Below, one piece after another: positions 7,759 to 15,633 of a stretch of DNA of 21,571 nt (its first letter is position 1; each line of letters opens with the position of its first letter). Source of the stretch: an uncultured Oscillibacter sp. (GTDB lineage Bacteria; Bacillota; Clostridia; Oscillospirales; Oscillospiraceae); contig URTS01000012.1 of NCBI GenBank assembly GCA_900550685.1, forward strand, positions 1 to 21,571, in the 5' to 3' direction. The notes beneath the pieces are model-generated. The model searched no databases, was not told the DNA's origin, and was given only the letters and a program-made list of their open reading frames with translations. Made by a program: the position numbers and the translations under genes.

Positions 7759-8485
7759 CGAACTGGTCCTTTCCCTCCATCATGTGTCCGCCGGATACCG
7801 GGAGGGGGGCATGCTGGGCCGCAAGCACTTCCGGGAAGTGCTTCACGATGTTTCCTTCGATGTGTACCGGGGGGAGATTCTGGGTCTGGTGGGGGAATCC
7901 GGCACCGGAAAGTCCACCCTGGCCAAGACGATCCTGGGCATGGTAAAGCCCGCCGCCGGCGAGGTGGTCCACTATACGAAGCGGCCCCAGATGATCTTCC
8001 AGGACCCTTACAGCTCCCTGAACCCGGCCTATCCGGTGGAATGGCTGCTGGAAGAGCCCCTGCGGATTTACGGCAAGTATGACGCCCCGGAGCGGAAGCG
8101 CCGGGTGCGGGAGATGCTGGAACGGGTGGAGCTGCCGGAGGAAGTGCTGAAGGCGAAGCCTGCGGAGCTTTCCGGCGGGCAGCGGCAGCGGGTGTCCATT
8201 GCCGTGGCCTTGATCCAGCGGCCCCGGTTCCTCATTGCCGACGAGCCGGTCAGCGCCCTGGATGTGACCATCCAGGCCCAGATCCTGAAGCTTCTGCGAG
8301 AACTGCGGGATGAACTGGACCTTAGCTATCTGTTCATTTCCCACGACCTGAACGTGGTCTATCAGCTGTGCGATTCCGCCCTGGTGATGAAGCAGGGCCG
8401 CATCGTGGAGCAGGGGACGGTGGATGACCTGTTCGACCATCCCCAGGACCCCTATACCCGGCAGCTGCTGGCTGCCGCGGAGTAA
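7751..8485 (+). CDS. ABC transporter ATPase, DppF/NikE type
   Basis: The 244-residue second ATPase overlaps the previous gene by eight bases and has AAAGGAGG just upstream of ATG 7751. The motifs are Walker A GESGTGKST, Q-loop MIFQDPYSSLNP (characteristic of the F-type subunit), signature LSGGQRQRVS, Walker B FLIADEPVSALD and ISHDL. It ends with DPYTRQLLAAAE, so, like its partner, it is short and lacks the long C-terminal extension. Operon position and motif set make the role as the second ATPase clear. Confidence 0.93.
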   Translation: MTDELVLSLHHVSAGYREGGMLGRKHFREVLHDVSFDVYRGEILGLVGESGTGKSTLAKTILGMVKPAAGEVVHYTKRPQMIFQDPYSSLNPAYPVEWLLEEPLRIYGKYDAPERKRRVREMLERVELPEEVLKAKPAELSGGQRQRVSIAVALIQRPRFLIADEPVSALDVTIQAQILKLLRELRDELDLSYLFISHDLNVVYQLCDSALVMKQGRIVEQGTVDDLFDHPQDPYTRQLLAAAE

Positions 8486-8494
8486 GCGGAAGAA

Positions 8495-8523
8495 AACCAG
8501 CAGGCGGTTTCCGCCTGCTGGTT
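8495..8523 (+). terminator. Hairpin terminator of the ABC importer operon
   Basis: A perfect 13-bp stem, AACCAGCAGGCGG (8495-8507) with CCGCCTGCTGGTT (8511-8523) and a TTT loop, lies ten bases after the last stop codon. The trailing U-tract is weak, so some read-through into the next gene is possible. Confidence 0.6.
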
Positions 8524-8564
8524 CCTGATTTCCAGCGGGAGATATTTCAAATAGAGAAAGTGCA

Positions 8565-9659
8565 ATGAAGTTTTGGAAGAACCATAAAAAACTGCATATC
8601 TGGCTGGGGGCGGACCTGGCGGTGCTGGGGCTGTACCTGGCCCTGCGGCATGACCGGGGACTGATGAACGGCTTCGCGGACCACATTACCACACCCCTGA
8701 AGGGGGCCCTGGGGCGGCTGTGCGCCCTCACCAGCCTGTCCGTCATGGAGCTGCTCTATGTGCTGGCAGGGGCGGCGGCTTTGGTTTACGTGGTTGGGAG
8801 CGTCATCGCCGTTGTGAAGGCCAGGGGCCGCCGGGGGCAGCGGGCCTATGGAGCCTTGCTGCTGGCGGCGGACGTGTGCCTGACGGTGTACGCCCTGTTC
8901 TGCCTGATGTGGGGCGTGAACTACTGGACGGACAGCTTTCAGGACCGCTCCGGCATCACCGCCCAGCCGGTGGCGGCGGAGGACCTGGAAGCGGTGACGG
9001 CCTACTTCGCCCAACAGCTGGCCGATACGGCGGACAGCGTGCCCCGGGATGAAAACGGGGTATACGCCGTGCCGAAGGAGCAGATCCTGGCGGAGAGCAG
9101 GTTGGTCTACGGCGGTGTGACGGAGCAGTTTCCCTTTCTGGACTTCCGGGACACCGGGGTCAAGGCGGTGAGGTGCTCCCGCTTCATGAGCATCATGGGC
9201 TTCACCGGGGTGTATTTCGCCTGCATTGGGGAGTCCAACGTGAATGTGGACAGCCCCGCCTGCCTGCTGCCCTCCACCGTGGCCCACGAGCTGGCCCACC
9301 AGCGGGGCATCGCCTGGGAGCAGGAGTGCAATTTCCTGGGGGGGCTGGCCTCCGTCACCAGCGGGATGCCGGACTACGTGTATTCCGGCTGGCTGCTGGG
9401 GTTCATCCACCTGGGCAACGCCCTGTATGAAACGGACCCGGAGGCCTACTGGGCCATCCGGAACGCCCTGCCGGAAACAGTCAGCGCGGATCTGCGGGAC
9501 AACAACGCCTACTGGGACCAGTTCCGGGACAACGTGGTGGAAAAGGTGTCTGACACGGTGTATGACGCCGCCCTGAAATCCTACGGCGACGCCAACGGCA
9601 TGAAGTCCTACAGCATGGTGGTGGAGCTGCTGGTGGCTTATTATAAAGATAGAATTTGA
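8565..9659 (+). CDS. DUF3810-family membrane protein with zincin-like HExxH motif
   Basis: This 364-residue protein has membrane helices at about 12-28, 60-85 and 95-118, followed by an extracytoplasmic domain. After the third helix it has the GVNYW motif typical of DUF3810 proteins. The core motif is TVAHELAHQRGIAWEQECNFLG, with HExxH at 241-245 and downstream glutamates at 252 and 254. This is the arrangement of a zinc metallopeptidase, although no substrate is known for the family. The start at 8565 follows GAGAAAG, a modest ribosome binding site. The gene is downstream of the importer but separated by a hairpin, so it is probably expressed mostly on its own. Function is inferred from motif only. 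Confidence 0.8.
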   Translation: MKFWKNHKKLHIWLGADLAVLGLYLALRHDRGLMNGFADHITTPLKGALGRLCALTSLSVMELLYVLAGAAALVYVVGSVIAVVKARGRRGQRAYGALLLAADVCLTVYALFCLMWGVNYWTDSFQDRSGITAQPVAAEDLEAVTAYFAQQLADTADSVPRDENGVYAVPKEQILAESRLVYGGVTEQFPFLDFRDTGVKAVRCSRFMSIMGFTGVYFACIGESNVNVDSPACLLPSTVAHELAHQRGIAWEQECNFLGGLASVTSGMPDYVYSGWLLGFIHLGNALYETDPEAYWAIRNALPETVSADLRDNNAYWDQFRDNVVEKVSDTVYDAALKSYGDANGMKSYSMVVELLVAYYKDRI

Positions 9660-9663
9660 TAGG

Positions 9664-9697
9664 AAAAGCCTTTGCGGAGCTCCGCAAAGGCTTTTTT
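9664..9697. terminator. Bidirectional terminator between convergent genes
   Basis: A 32-base perfect palindrome centred between 9679 and 9680 (arms begin AAAAGCCTTTGCGGAG) is flanked by A and T tracts. It can end transcripts from the DUF3810 gene and, in the other direction, from the SLH-transglutaminase gene. Confidence 0.9.
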
Positions 9698-9704
9698 ACT
9701 GGGA

Positions 9705-11177
9705 TCAGCCCGGCAGCTCGTTGGCTTTGGGCCAGGCGTGGAAGGCGTAGGACTGCTGGGGCGTCATGGCGAAGTACTGCTTGGCCGCGGCGGCCCCCTG
9801 GTCGCCCCAGGTGGCATCGATGTGGACGGCCTCGCTGTCCAGCACGGCCACGGTCCAGATATGGGTGGTATTGGGCAGGGCGTAGCAGTCGATGCCCTCC
9901 AGCTTCAAAAGTAGATTGTAGGCGCCGGTGTAGCCATCGCAGACGGCGGTGCCGTTCTGGAACAGGCTGTAGGCCAGGTGGCTGATGGAGGAATTGTCTC
10001 CCGCCTCGTCATAGGCGCAGTGGGCGGCGATCCACTGGTAATAGGCCCAGGCGATCTCCCGCTGGGTGGAGCTGGGGGTGATAACCCCCTGTTCCCACAG
10101 GGAATCGTGGACGGCGATGGCGGCGTTTAGGGCGGCTTCCCGGTATTCCTGAGTCCTGTCCCCGGCGATGGAGCTGAATTTCAGCAGCATGGTCCCGGCG
10201 GCGCTGTAGGAACAGGTGGCGTTGTTGTAGCCCTGTTCGCAGTAGCGCTTCACTGCCAGAAGGGCTTTGTTCAGAGTCTCCTGGGCGGAGGCACTGGTGA
10301 AGCCCTGGCTGTATTTCAGCGTCAGGGTGCTTTCGCCCCGGGAGAGCATATAGCGGATGTCCTGGTCAAATTCCGCCGCCGTTTTCGGGGCGGCCACATA
10401 GGTCCCAATCGTGACCAGGTCCTCATAGGCGGCGCCCTCCGCACTGTAGAGGTCTGTCAGGTGCCAGACCGGGGTCAGACGCAGGGCGGGGTCCACCATC
10501 CGGGTCAGCATGGCGGCCGCCGCGCCCCGGGTGATGGGGGTCTCCGGCAGGAAGGAGCCGGTCTCGTCGCTGCCGATGCTGATGCCGCAGCGGTAGAGCC
10601 GGAGAATGTCCTGATAATAGGGGGTATACTCCGTCACGTCGGTGATCCGGCGGCGGCTGGCGTAGGCCTGGGTCACCAGGGAATCGTTGATGAGGGGCAG
10701 GGCCGTTTCCGGCAGAAGGTTCGCCAGCACGTGGGCCATCTGGGCCCGGGTGGCCGTCTGGGACAGCTGGTTATCCAAAGCCTTGTCCAGCACCCCCTCG
10801 GACTGGAGATACCAGAGGTAGGGGGCATAGGTCCGCTGGGCCCCCTTCAGCTCCACGGCTGCCGCCGTGAAGGCGGCGGGGCCCGCCTCCGGGTCCCCGG
10901 TGCGGTACAGGCTGCGGATGCGTCCGGCGAAGATCACCGCCTGGCCCACGGTCATGTGGGCCGCCAGGCCGTAGGTGCCGTCGGCCTGGCCCACGGACAG
11001 GCCGTATTCATACAGGGCGGCTACGTTTTCGTAAAAAGTGTGGTCCTCCGGCAGGTCGGAGAACTGGCCGGAGTAGGTTTTGCTGCGGGTGAAGTTGTCC
11101 GTGCTGTTTTCCGCCGCCAGAACGGGGATATTCAGCAGGGACAGCGCCAGAAGCAGGGAGAGAATACGCTTTTTCAT
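9705..11177 (-). CDS. Secreted SLH-domain and transglutaminase-like protein
   Basis: The 490-residue protein begins with a signal peptide (MKKRILSLLLALSLLNIPVLAA). Three S-layer-homology-like repeats follow at about 38-90, 110-165 and 175-233; the clearest are FSDLPEDHTFYENVAALYEYGL and PITRGAAAAMLTRM, the others are degenerate. The C-terminal half is a transglutaminase/papain-like fold with a probable catalytic triad: Cys413 (AVCDGYTGAY), His439 (NTTHIWTVA) and Asp454 (VHIDATWGD). SLH repeats normally bind pyruvylated cell-wall polymer, so the protein is expected on the cell surface. The enzymatic side may process peptides or proteins there. It starts 18 bases after the LCP-family gene in the same operon, with AAAGGAG close to the ATG, and ends at a bidirectional terminator. 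Confidence 0.87.
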   Translation of the reverse strand: MKKRILSLLLALSLLNIPVLAAENSTDNFTRSKTYSGQFSDLPEDHTFYENVAALYEYGLSVGQADGTYGLAAHMTVGQAVIFAGRIRSLYRTGDPEAGPAAFTAAAVELKGAQRTYAPYLWYLQSEGVLDKALDNQLSQTATRAQMAHVLANLLPETALPLINDSLVTQAYASRRRITDVTEYTPYYQDILRLYRCGISIGSDETGSFLPETPITRGAAAAMLTRMVDPALRLTPVWHLTDLYSAEGAAYEDLVTIGTYVAAPKTAAEFDQDIRYMLSRGESTLTLKYSQGFTSASAQETLNKALLAVKRYCEQGYNNATCSYSAAGTMLLKFSSIAGDRTQEYREAALNAAIAVHDSLWEQGVITPSSTQREIAWAYYQWIAAHCAYDEAGDNSSISHLAYSLFQNGTAVCDGYTGAYNLLLKLEGIDCYALPNTTHIWTVAVLDSEAVHIDATWGDQGAAAAKQYFAMTPQQSYAFHAWPKANELPG

Positions 11178-11195
11178 AGCACTCCTTTCCGGGGA

Positions 11196-12209
11196 TCAGC
11201 CGGGGAGGTTCAGATCCTCCGCCGTGCGATCCTCTACATAGGGGTTCAGGTAGGTATTGACCAGCGCCAGAGTTTCGTCAGGATCCAGATAGATGTAGGG
11301 GTATTTCCACTCATTGGGCAGGGTGGAGAAGTCGATTTTATCAACGCCCATTCCCAAAACCTGCATACCAAACCAAGCAAGATCAGTTACTGACAGATCC
11401 GTGTCCACATATTGGCCAAATATTTCAGCGTATTTGCGCGGATTTGATATCAGATTTTCAAAGGAGAGCATTTTCTTCGCCACGGCCTTCAGAAACTTCT
11501 GCTGGGTCTGCATCCGGCCCAGATCCTCGCTGCCGTAGCCGGTGCCGTCGTTATTGTGGCGGAAGCGGACCACCCGCAGCGCGTCAGCGCCGCTGAGGTG
11601 CTGCATTCCCTTTTTGAAGTGGATGCTCAGCCCCTGAATGGGATCGTCGTAGTCCATATTGATGGGTACCTCGAAATCCACGCCGCCGATGGCGTCCACC
11701 AGCGCGGTGAAGCCCTGCAGATTGACGCAGACGGTGTAATCCACCGGGATGCCCAGCTGCTCCGAAACGGTGCTGGCCAGCAGCGCGGTGCCGCCCTTAT
11801 TGTAGGCGTAGTTGATCTTGTGGGCCTTGCCGCCGATGATGGCCTTGGAGTCACGGGGGATGCTGGCACCGTAAACATAGCCGTTCACCGTATCCACCGC
11901 CATGAGGATGTTGGTGTCGCTGCCGCCGTTGTCATCGTCAAGGCCGGAAAGGAGGATTGTGTAGAACCCGCCCTTGCGCTCCAAGTGGGAACGGAGGGCC
12001 TCCTGGGCCGCTTGTTCCTCCGGGGACTGCTGGGAATCCGTGTCCGATGCTGCGGACTGGGCGGGCAGCTCCGCCGCCTTCTGCTCCGGGGCTTTCAGGA
12101 AAAAGGCCTTCACCAGCACGCAGACGGTGAGCAGGACCAGAACGATGATCAAAAAGACTTGCAGGGTGTGGGGCTGCTTTCGCTGACGGCGGCGGACTCT
12201 TCTGGACAT
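11196..12209 (-). CDS. LytR-CpsA-Psr (LCP) family cell-wall polymer ligase
   Basis: The 337-residue protein has a short basic cytoplasmic N-terminus, one membrane helix at about 16-38 and an extracytoplasmic LCP domain. Diagnostic motifs are ILLSGLDD...SDTNILMAVD (Asp98), SIPRDS (Arg119, Asp120), HKINYAY, VNLQGFTALVDAIGGVDFEV and HLSGADALRVVRFRH...DLGRMQTQQKFL. LCP enzymes transfer undecaprenyl-linked anionic glycopolymers onto peptidoglycan. The start at ATG 12209 has AAAGGAG about 11 bases upstream. It is the first gene of an operon with the SLH-transglutaminase protein. That pairing is logical because SLH domains dock on such wall polymers (inference). A good promoter lies at 12273-12301. 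Confidence 0.92.
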   Translation of the reverse strand: MSRRVRRRQRKQPHTLQVFLIIVLVLLTVCVLVKAFFLKAPEQKAAELPAQSAASDTDSQQSPEEQAAQEALRSHLERKGGFYTILLSGLDDDNGGSDTNILMAVDTVNGYVYGASIPRDSKAIIGGKAHKINYAYNKGGTALLASTVSEQLGIPVDYTVCVNLQGFTALVDAIGGVDFEVPINMDYDDPIQGLSIHFKKGMQHLSGADALRVVRFRHNNDGTGYGSEDLGRMQTQQKFLKAVAKKMLSFENLISNPRKYAEIFGQYVDTDLSVTDLAWFGMQVLGMGVDKIDFSTLPNEWKYPYIYLDPDETLALVNTYLNPYVEDRTAEDLNLPG

Positions 12210-12272
12210 ATGAAATGACGCTCCTTTGTGCGCGGCGCGGGCCGCTTCTCTTTTTCGACAGATTTACATAAC

Positions 12273-12301
12273 ATTGTACTTGGGATGGCAGGAAATTACA
12301 A
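12273..12301 (-). promoter_or_regulatory. Promoter of the LCP-SLH operon
   Basis: Read on the minus strand, TTGTAA (12301-12296), a 17-base spacer and TACAAT (12278-12273) form a standard sigma-A promoter about 64 bases before the LCP start codon. Confidence 0.7.
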
Positions 12302-12424
12302 GGGGTTCCCGGAAATTTCAAAATTGTTCACAAACGGCCTGTCCGGTTTGGAGGGAGACTGTGGGGCTGGAAGTCTGCCTACTTTATAAGACGCTCCGGC
12401 GGCCCGTTTCGTTCCCAGTTTTGG

Positions 12425-12456
12425 AAAAATACCGGGAGAAGAGTTCCTTCTCCCGG
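12425..12456 (-). terminator. Terminator of the spoIIID-small gene unit
   Basis: A 10-bp perfect stem, CCGGGAGAAG (12432-12441) with CTTCTCCCGG (12447-12456), is followed on the minus strand by TATTTTTCC. It lies directly after the stop of the 81-residue gene. Confidence 0.8.
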
Positions 12457-12461
12457 CAGAT

Positions 12462-12707
12462 TCATGGGGATGCCTGCTCTGCCAGCCGCTCCAGCAGAGC
12501 CCGGATCTCCGTCAGCAGCTGGGTCTGGCGGGTCAGGGTGCAGCCGATGGCGTGAAGCTCCGCCTCCGCCGGTTCCGACGGGGCCTCCGTCCCGGCGGGA
12601 TGGGGCCAGCGGTGCATGACCGGCTCCTGGGGGACCGGGGGCAGCTCCGGAACGGCAGCCTGGGCGGCCCGTCTCCGGCGGCAGCCGCCGGTGTTGTTTA
12701 CAGCCAT
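12462..12707 (-). CDS. Small uncharacterised protein downstream of spoIIID
   Basis: The 81-residue ORF starts at ATG 12707 behind a strong GGAGGAGGG ribosome binding site, 21 bases after the spoIIID stop, and ends just before a terminator. This placement supports a real gene. The N-terminal half is Pro/Arg/Ala-rich and looks disordered. The C-terminal 35 residues (TLTRQTQLLTEIRALLERLAEQ) form a predicted amphipathic, possibly coiled-coil helix. There is no signal peptide or membrane helix, and I do not recognise a family. Co-transcription with spoIIID suggests, but does not show, expression during sporulation. Confidence 0.6.
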   Translation of the reverse strand: MAVNNTGGCRRRRAAQAAVPELPPVPQEPVMHRWPHPAGTEAPSEPAEAELHAIGCTLTRQTQLLTEIRALLERLAEQASP

Positions 12708-12728
12708 AAGATCCCTCCTCCGGCGGCG

Positions 12729-12977
12729 TTATGTGCCGCGGTATTTTCTGCGGGTGGCGATGCCGCCCCGGATATGGCGCTGGGCCTTGTTCACGTCCAG
12801 CACCTCCTTGACCTGGAGGTACAGCGCCCGGTTGAAGTGGGGCAGCCGCTCCGAAATGTCTTTATGTACCGTTGATTTGCTGATGCCGAATTTTGCGGCG
12901 GCGGCGCGGACCGTAGTCCGGTTCTCTATGATGTAAAGAGCCAGGCGTTCGGCCCGCTCTTCCATGTTACCCTTCAA
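12729..12977 (-). CDS. spoIIID: Sporulation transcription factor SpoIIID
   Basis: This 82-residue DNA-binding protein contains the helix-turn-helix TVRAAAAKFGISKSTVHKDISERLPHFN. It is followed by the family's VKEVLDVNKAQRHIRGGIATRRKY tail, closely resembling Bacillus SpoIIID. SpoIIID works in the mother cell after sigma-E activation, switching genes on and off before sigma-K. The preferred start is TTG 12977, with GGGGAG nine bases upstream; this aligns residue for residue with the N-terminus of B. subtilis SpoIIID (Glu-Arg at positions 7-8). An internal ATG at 12965 has a poorer, closer ribosome binding site. Its presence indicates an endospore-forming lineage. Confidence 0.93.
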   Translation of the reverse strand: MKGNMEERAERLALYIIENRTTVRAAAAKFGISKSTVHKDISERLPHFNRALYLQVKEVLDVNKAQRHIRGGIATRRKYRGT

Positions 12978-13121
12978 AACGCAACACTCCCCGCCTTTTG
13001 TTGGTTTATCCTATGCGGCGGCAGGCGGCCTTATGCGGAATGGGGAGAAGGGCTTTGGCAATACGCCGGATTTTGGCCCCGGATTGGAACCGCAGAGCCG
13101 GTATCTCTGGTGGAAATGCTA

Positions 13122-13150
13122 TTGGAGATTTGTAAAATCCGTGATACAAT
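13122..13150 (+). promoter_or_regulatory. Promoter of the nitroreductase-mtnA-deoD-HAD cluster
   Basis: TTGGAG (13122-13127), a 17-base spacer and TACAAT (13145-13150), the latter preceded by TGA to give an extended -10. It lies about 90 bases before the first start codon. Confidence 0.65.
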
Positions 13151-13238
13151 ATACGTAAATACGAATGGCAGTCCGCCGGATGCCCCCAAACCGTCCGGTC
13201 CGGCCGGCATGAAAAAAATGACAAAGGAGAGGCAGTAT

Positions 13239-13760
13239 ATGAACGAAACCCTGAAGGTCCTGCTGGGCCGCCGCAGTGTCCGCAGCTTCCGCCCGGAGCA
13301 GCTGAAAAAGGAAGATCTGGACGCCATCGTGGAAGCGGGCCTTTACGCACCCTCTGCCAAGAACTTGCAGGAAACCAAGCTGGTGGTGGTGCAGGATGGG
13401 GAGACCATCGCCCAGCTGGAGCGCCTGAATAACCAGATCCTGGGCAATGAGACAGGCCATCCCTTCTACGGCGCCCCCATGCTGATCGCGGTACTGTCTG
13501 ACAGCGACTATGACAACTGGCTTCAGGACGGCGCCCTGGTGATGGGCAACCTGATGAACGCCGCCGCGGCCCTGAACGTGGGCTCCTGCTGGATCAACCG
13601 GGCCATGGAGACCTTTGAACTGCCGGAGGGCAAGGCGCTGCTGGCCAAGTGGGGCCTGGGCGAAAACTGGAAGGGTGTGGGCTACTGCGTCCTGGGCTAT
13701 ACGGACGCCGCCGTACTGGGGGACAAGGCCCGGAAAGAGGACCGCGTCCTGCACGTGTAA
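13239..13760 (+). CDS. Nitroreductase family flavoprotein
   Basis: This 173-residue protein starts at ATG 13239, which follows AAAGGAGAGG; the longer in-frame ORF from 13110 would include the promoter. It has the FMN-phosphate-binding RRSVRSF motif at about 11-17, APSAKNLQ near residue 38, GAPMLIAV, and the dimer-interface region GALVMGNLMNAAAALNVGSCWINRA. Such enzymes reduce nitro compounds, quinones or other electron acceptors with NAD(P)H. The small size (usual range 170-220) fits the compact subgroup. It is the first gene of a plus-strand cluster; a link to the nucleoside-salvage genes is by position only. Confidence 0.88.
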   Translation: MNETLKVLLGRRSVRSFRPEQLKKEDLDAIVEAGLYAPSAKNLQETKLVVVQDGETIAQLERLNNQILGNETGHPFYGAPMLIAVLSDSDYDNWLQDGALVMGNLMNAAAALNVGSCWINRAMETFELPEGKALLAKWGLGENWKGVGYCVLGYTDAAVLGDKARKEDRVLHV

Positions 13761-13769
13761 GGAGGGGCC

Positions 13770-14849
13770 ATGAACGAGGATATCCGCCGGGTGACCCATG
13801 TGCAGAACATCCGCTACGACAAGGATGCGGAGCGGCTGTACATCATTGATCAGACCCTGCTGCCCAACGAGGAGCGGGAAATTGAACTGCGGACCATCGA
13901 GGAGATGGTGGAGGCCATTAAAAAGCTGCGCATCCGGGGCGCACCGGCCATCGGCATCTGCGCGGGCTACTGCATGTATGTGCTGGCCCGGGGCATTGAC
14001 GCCAAGGACAACGAGACTTTTTACCGGAAATTGCAGATCGACAGCGAACTGCTGGGGGCCGCACGGCCCACGGCGGTGAATCTCCGCTGGGCGGTGGGAG
14101 AGATGATGGCCGCCGCCAAGGCCCATCTGAAGGATAACCGGGCGGCGCTGCTGGACGCGCTGTACCGCAAGGCGGCGGAGATCCACGAGGACGACATCGC
14201 TAAGTGTACCGCCATCTCCGAGTACGGCCTGAGCCTGCTCCATGAGGGGGACGGCGTGCTGACCCACTGCAACGCTGGACCGCTGGCTACCTCCCGGTAC
14301 GGCACCGCCCAGGGGCCCTTCCTGCTGGCGGCGGAGCGGGGCATCCACATCAAGGTGTTTGCCGACGAGACCCGGCCCCTTCTCCAGGGGGCACGGCTCA
14401 CCAGCTATGAGCTGCAGCGGGCGGGGGTGGACGTGACCCTCATCTGTGACAACATGGCCTCCATGGTGATGAAAAACGGCTGGGTCCAGGCCTGCTTTGT
14501 GGGCTGCGACCGCATTGCCGCCAACGGTGACTTTGCCAACAAGATCGGCACCAGCGGCGTGGCCATCCTGGCCAAGCATTACGGCATCCCGGTGTACACC
14601 CTGGGGCCCACCTCCACCATCGACATGAACTGCCCCGATGGCGCCCACATCCCCATCGAACTGCGGGACGGGGACGAGATCAAGAACCTCTGGTATGAAA
14701 AGCCTATGGCCCTGCCGGAGGTGAAGTGCTTCAACCCCTCCTTCGACGTGACGGACCACGAACTGCTCACCGGCATCGTCACGGAGAAGGGCATCTGCTA
14801 TCCGCCGTTTACCGAGAGTCTGGCGGCGCTTTTTAAAGACAAAGAGTAA
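13770..14849 (+). CDS. mtnA: S-methyl-5-thioribose-1-phosphate isomerase
   Basis: The 359-residue protein begins nine bases after the nitroreductase; AAGGAGG overlaps the preceding TAA. Diagnostic MtnA motifs are RGAPAIGICAGY, LTHCNAGPLAT with the catalytic Cys167, ADETRP, and GCDRIAANGDFANKIGT with the catalytic Asp247. The C-terminal FDVTDHELLTGIVTEKGI also matches. It converts methylthioribose-1-phosphate to methylthioribulose-1-phosphate, an early step in salvaging the 5'-methylthioadenosine left by polyamine synthesis. The related ribose-1,5-bisphosphate isomerase and eIF2B proteins are alternatives, but the THCNAG and GCDRIA motifs favour MtnA. No mtnB, mtnC, mtnD or mtnK gene is in the window. 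Confidence 0.93.
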   Translation: MNEDIRRVTHVQNIRYDKDAERLYIIDQTLLPNEEREIELRTIEEMVEAIKKLRIRGAPAIGICAGYCMYVLARGIDAKDNETFYRKLQIDSELLGAARPTAVNLRWAVGEMMAAAKAHLKDNRAALLDALYRKAAEIHEDDIAKCTAISEYGLSLLHEGDGVLTHCNAGPLATSRYGTAQGPFLLAAERGIHIKVFADETRPLLQGARLTSYELQRAGVDVTLICDNMASMVMKNGWVQACFVGCDRIAANGDFANKIGTSGVAILAKHYGIPVYTLGPTSTIDMNCPDGAHIPIELRDGDEIKNLWYEKPMALPEVKCFNPSFDVTDHELLTGIVTEKGICYPPFTESLAALFKDKE

Positions 14850-14882
14850 TATTTTCTGCTGATATTACAAGGAGGATCATCA

Positions 14883-15614
14883 ATGGCCATTCAGGAATCT
14901 CCCTCCGCCTGCATTGCGGCGGAGGAGGGCAGCATCGCCAAGGCAGTGCTGATGCCCGGCGACCCCCTGCGGGCAAAATTTGTGGCGGAGCATTACCTGG
15001 AAAACCCGGTGTGCTTCAACACGGTCCGGAATATGCTGGGTTATACCGGCACCTACAAGGGCCGGAAGCTGTCCGTTATGGGCCACGGCATGGGCGTGCC
15101 CTCTGCGGGGTTGTATGCCCATGAGCTGTATAATTTCTACGGGGTGGATACCATCATCCGCATCGGCTCCGCCGGCGGGATCGGCGAGGACGTAAAGGTG
15201 CGGGACGTGGTGCTGGCCATGGGGGCCTCCACCAATTCCCACTTTGCGGACCAGTACCGCTTCCCCGGCCAGCTGTGCGCCACGGCGGACTATGGCCTTT
15301 TGAAGGACGCCGCCGCGGCGGCGGAGCGCCTGGGGGTCCGGGCGGACGTGGGCCAGGTGTTCACCTCCGACCAGTTCTATAACGACAATCCGGAGGCCAA
15401 CAAGACTTACCGGAAATTCGGCATCCTGGCGGTGGAAATGGAGACGGCAGGCATTTACTGGACGGCCCAGCGCTTCGGCAAGCGGGCGCTGTCCATCCTC
15501 ACCATCTCCGACCATATTTTCACCGGCGAGGCCCTGTCCGCCCAGGAGCGGCAGGACTCCTTCCACGAGATGATGGAGATCGCCCTGGAAACCGCGTGGA
15601 AGGCCGCGGAATAA
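14883..15614 (+). CDS. deoD: Purine-nucleoside phosphorylase, DeoD type
   Basis: The 243-residue protein starts at ATG 14883 behind AAGGAGG. It has the hexameric trimeric-fold phosphorylase pattern: LMPGDPLRAKFVAE (phosphate-binding Arg region), MGHGMGVPSAG, IIRIGSAGGIG, FGILAVEMETAGIYW (ribose-binding Glu) and LTISDHIFTGE (base-contacting Asp). It cleaves purine nucleosides with phosphate to free base and ribose-1-phosphate. Directly downstream of mtnA (33 bases), it could supply methylthioribose-1-phosphate by phosphorolysis of methylthioadenosine. That role is inferred from context; DeoD enzymes usually prefer adenosine, inosine and guanosine. Confidence 0.93.
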   Translation: MAIQESPSACIAAEEGSIAKAVLMPGDPLRAKFVAEHYLENPVCFNTVRNMLGYTGTYKGRKLSVMGHGMGVPSAGLYAHELYNFYGVDTIIRIGSAGGIGEDVKVRDVVLAMGASTNSHFADQYRFPGQLCATADYGLLKDAAAAAERLGVRADVGQVFTSDQFYNDNPEANKTYRKFGILAVEMETAGIYWTAQRFGKRALSILTISDHIFTGEALSAQERQDSFHEMMEIALETAWKAAE

Positions 15615-15633
15615 CATCAGAAAGGTAAATTCC

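Noticed and set aside
12964..13158. Short plus-strand frame upstream of the nitroreductase gene
   Set aside because: It covers the promoter region and has no ribosome binding site or recognisable content.
13119..14759. Very long minus-strand open frame (546 codons) opposite the nitroreductase and mtnA genes
   Set aside because: It spans two well-supported plus-strand genes, has no ribosome binding site and shows typical antisense composition in GC-rich DNA.
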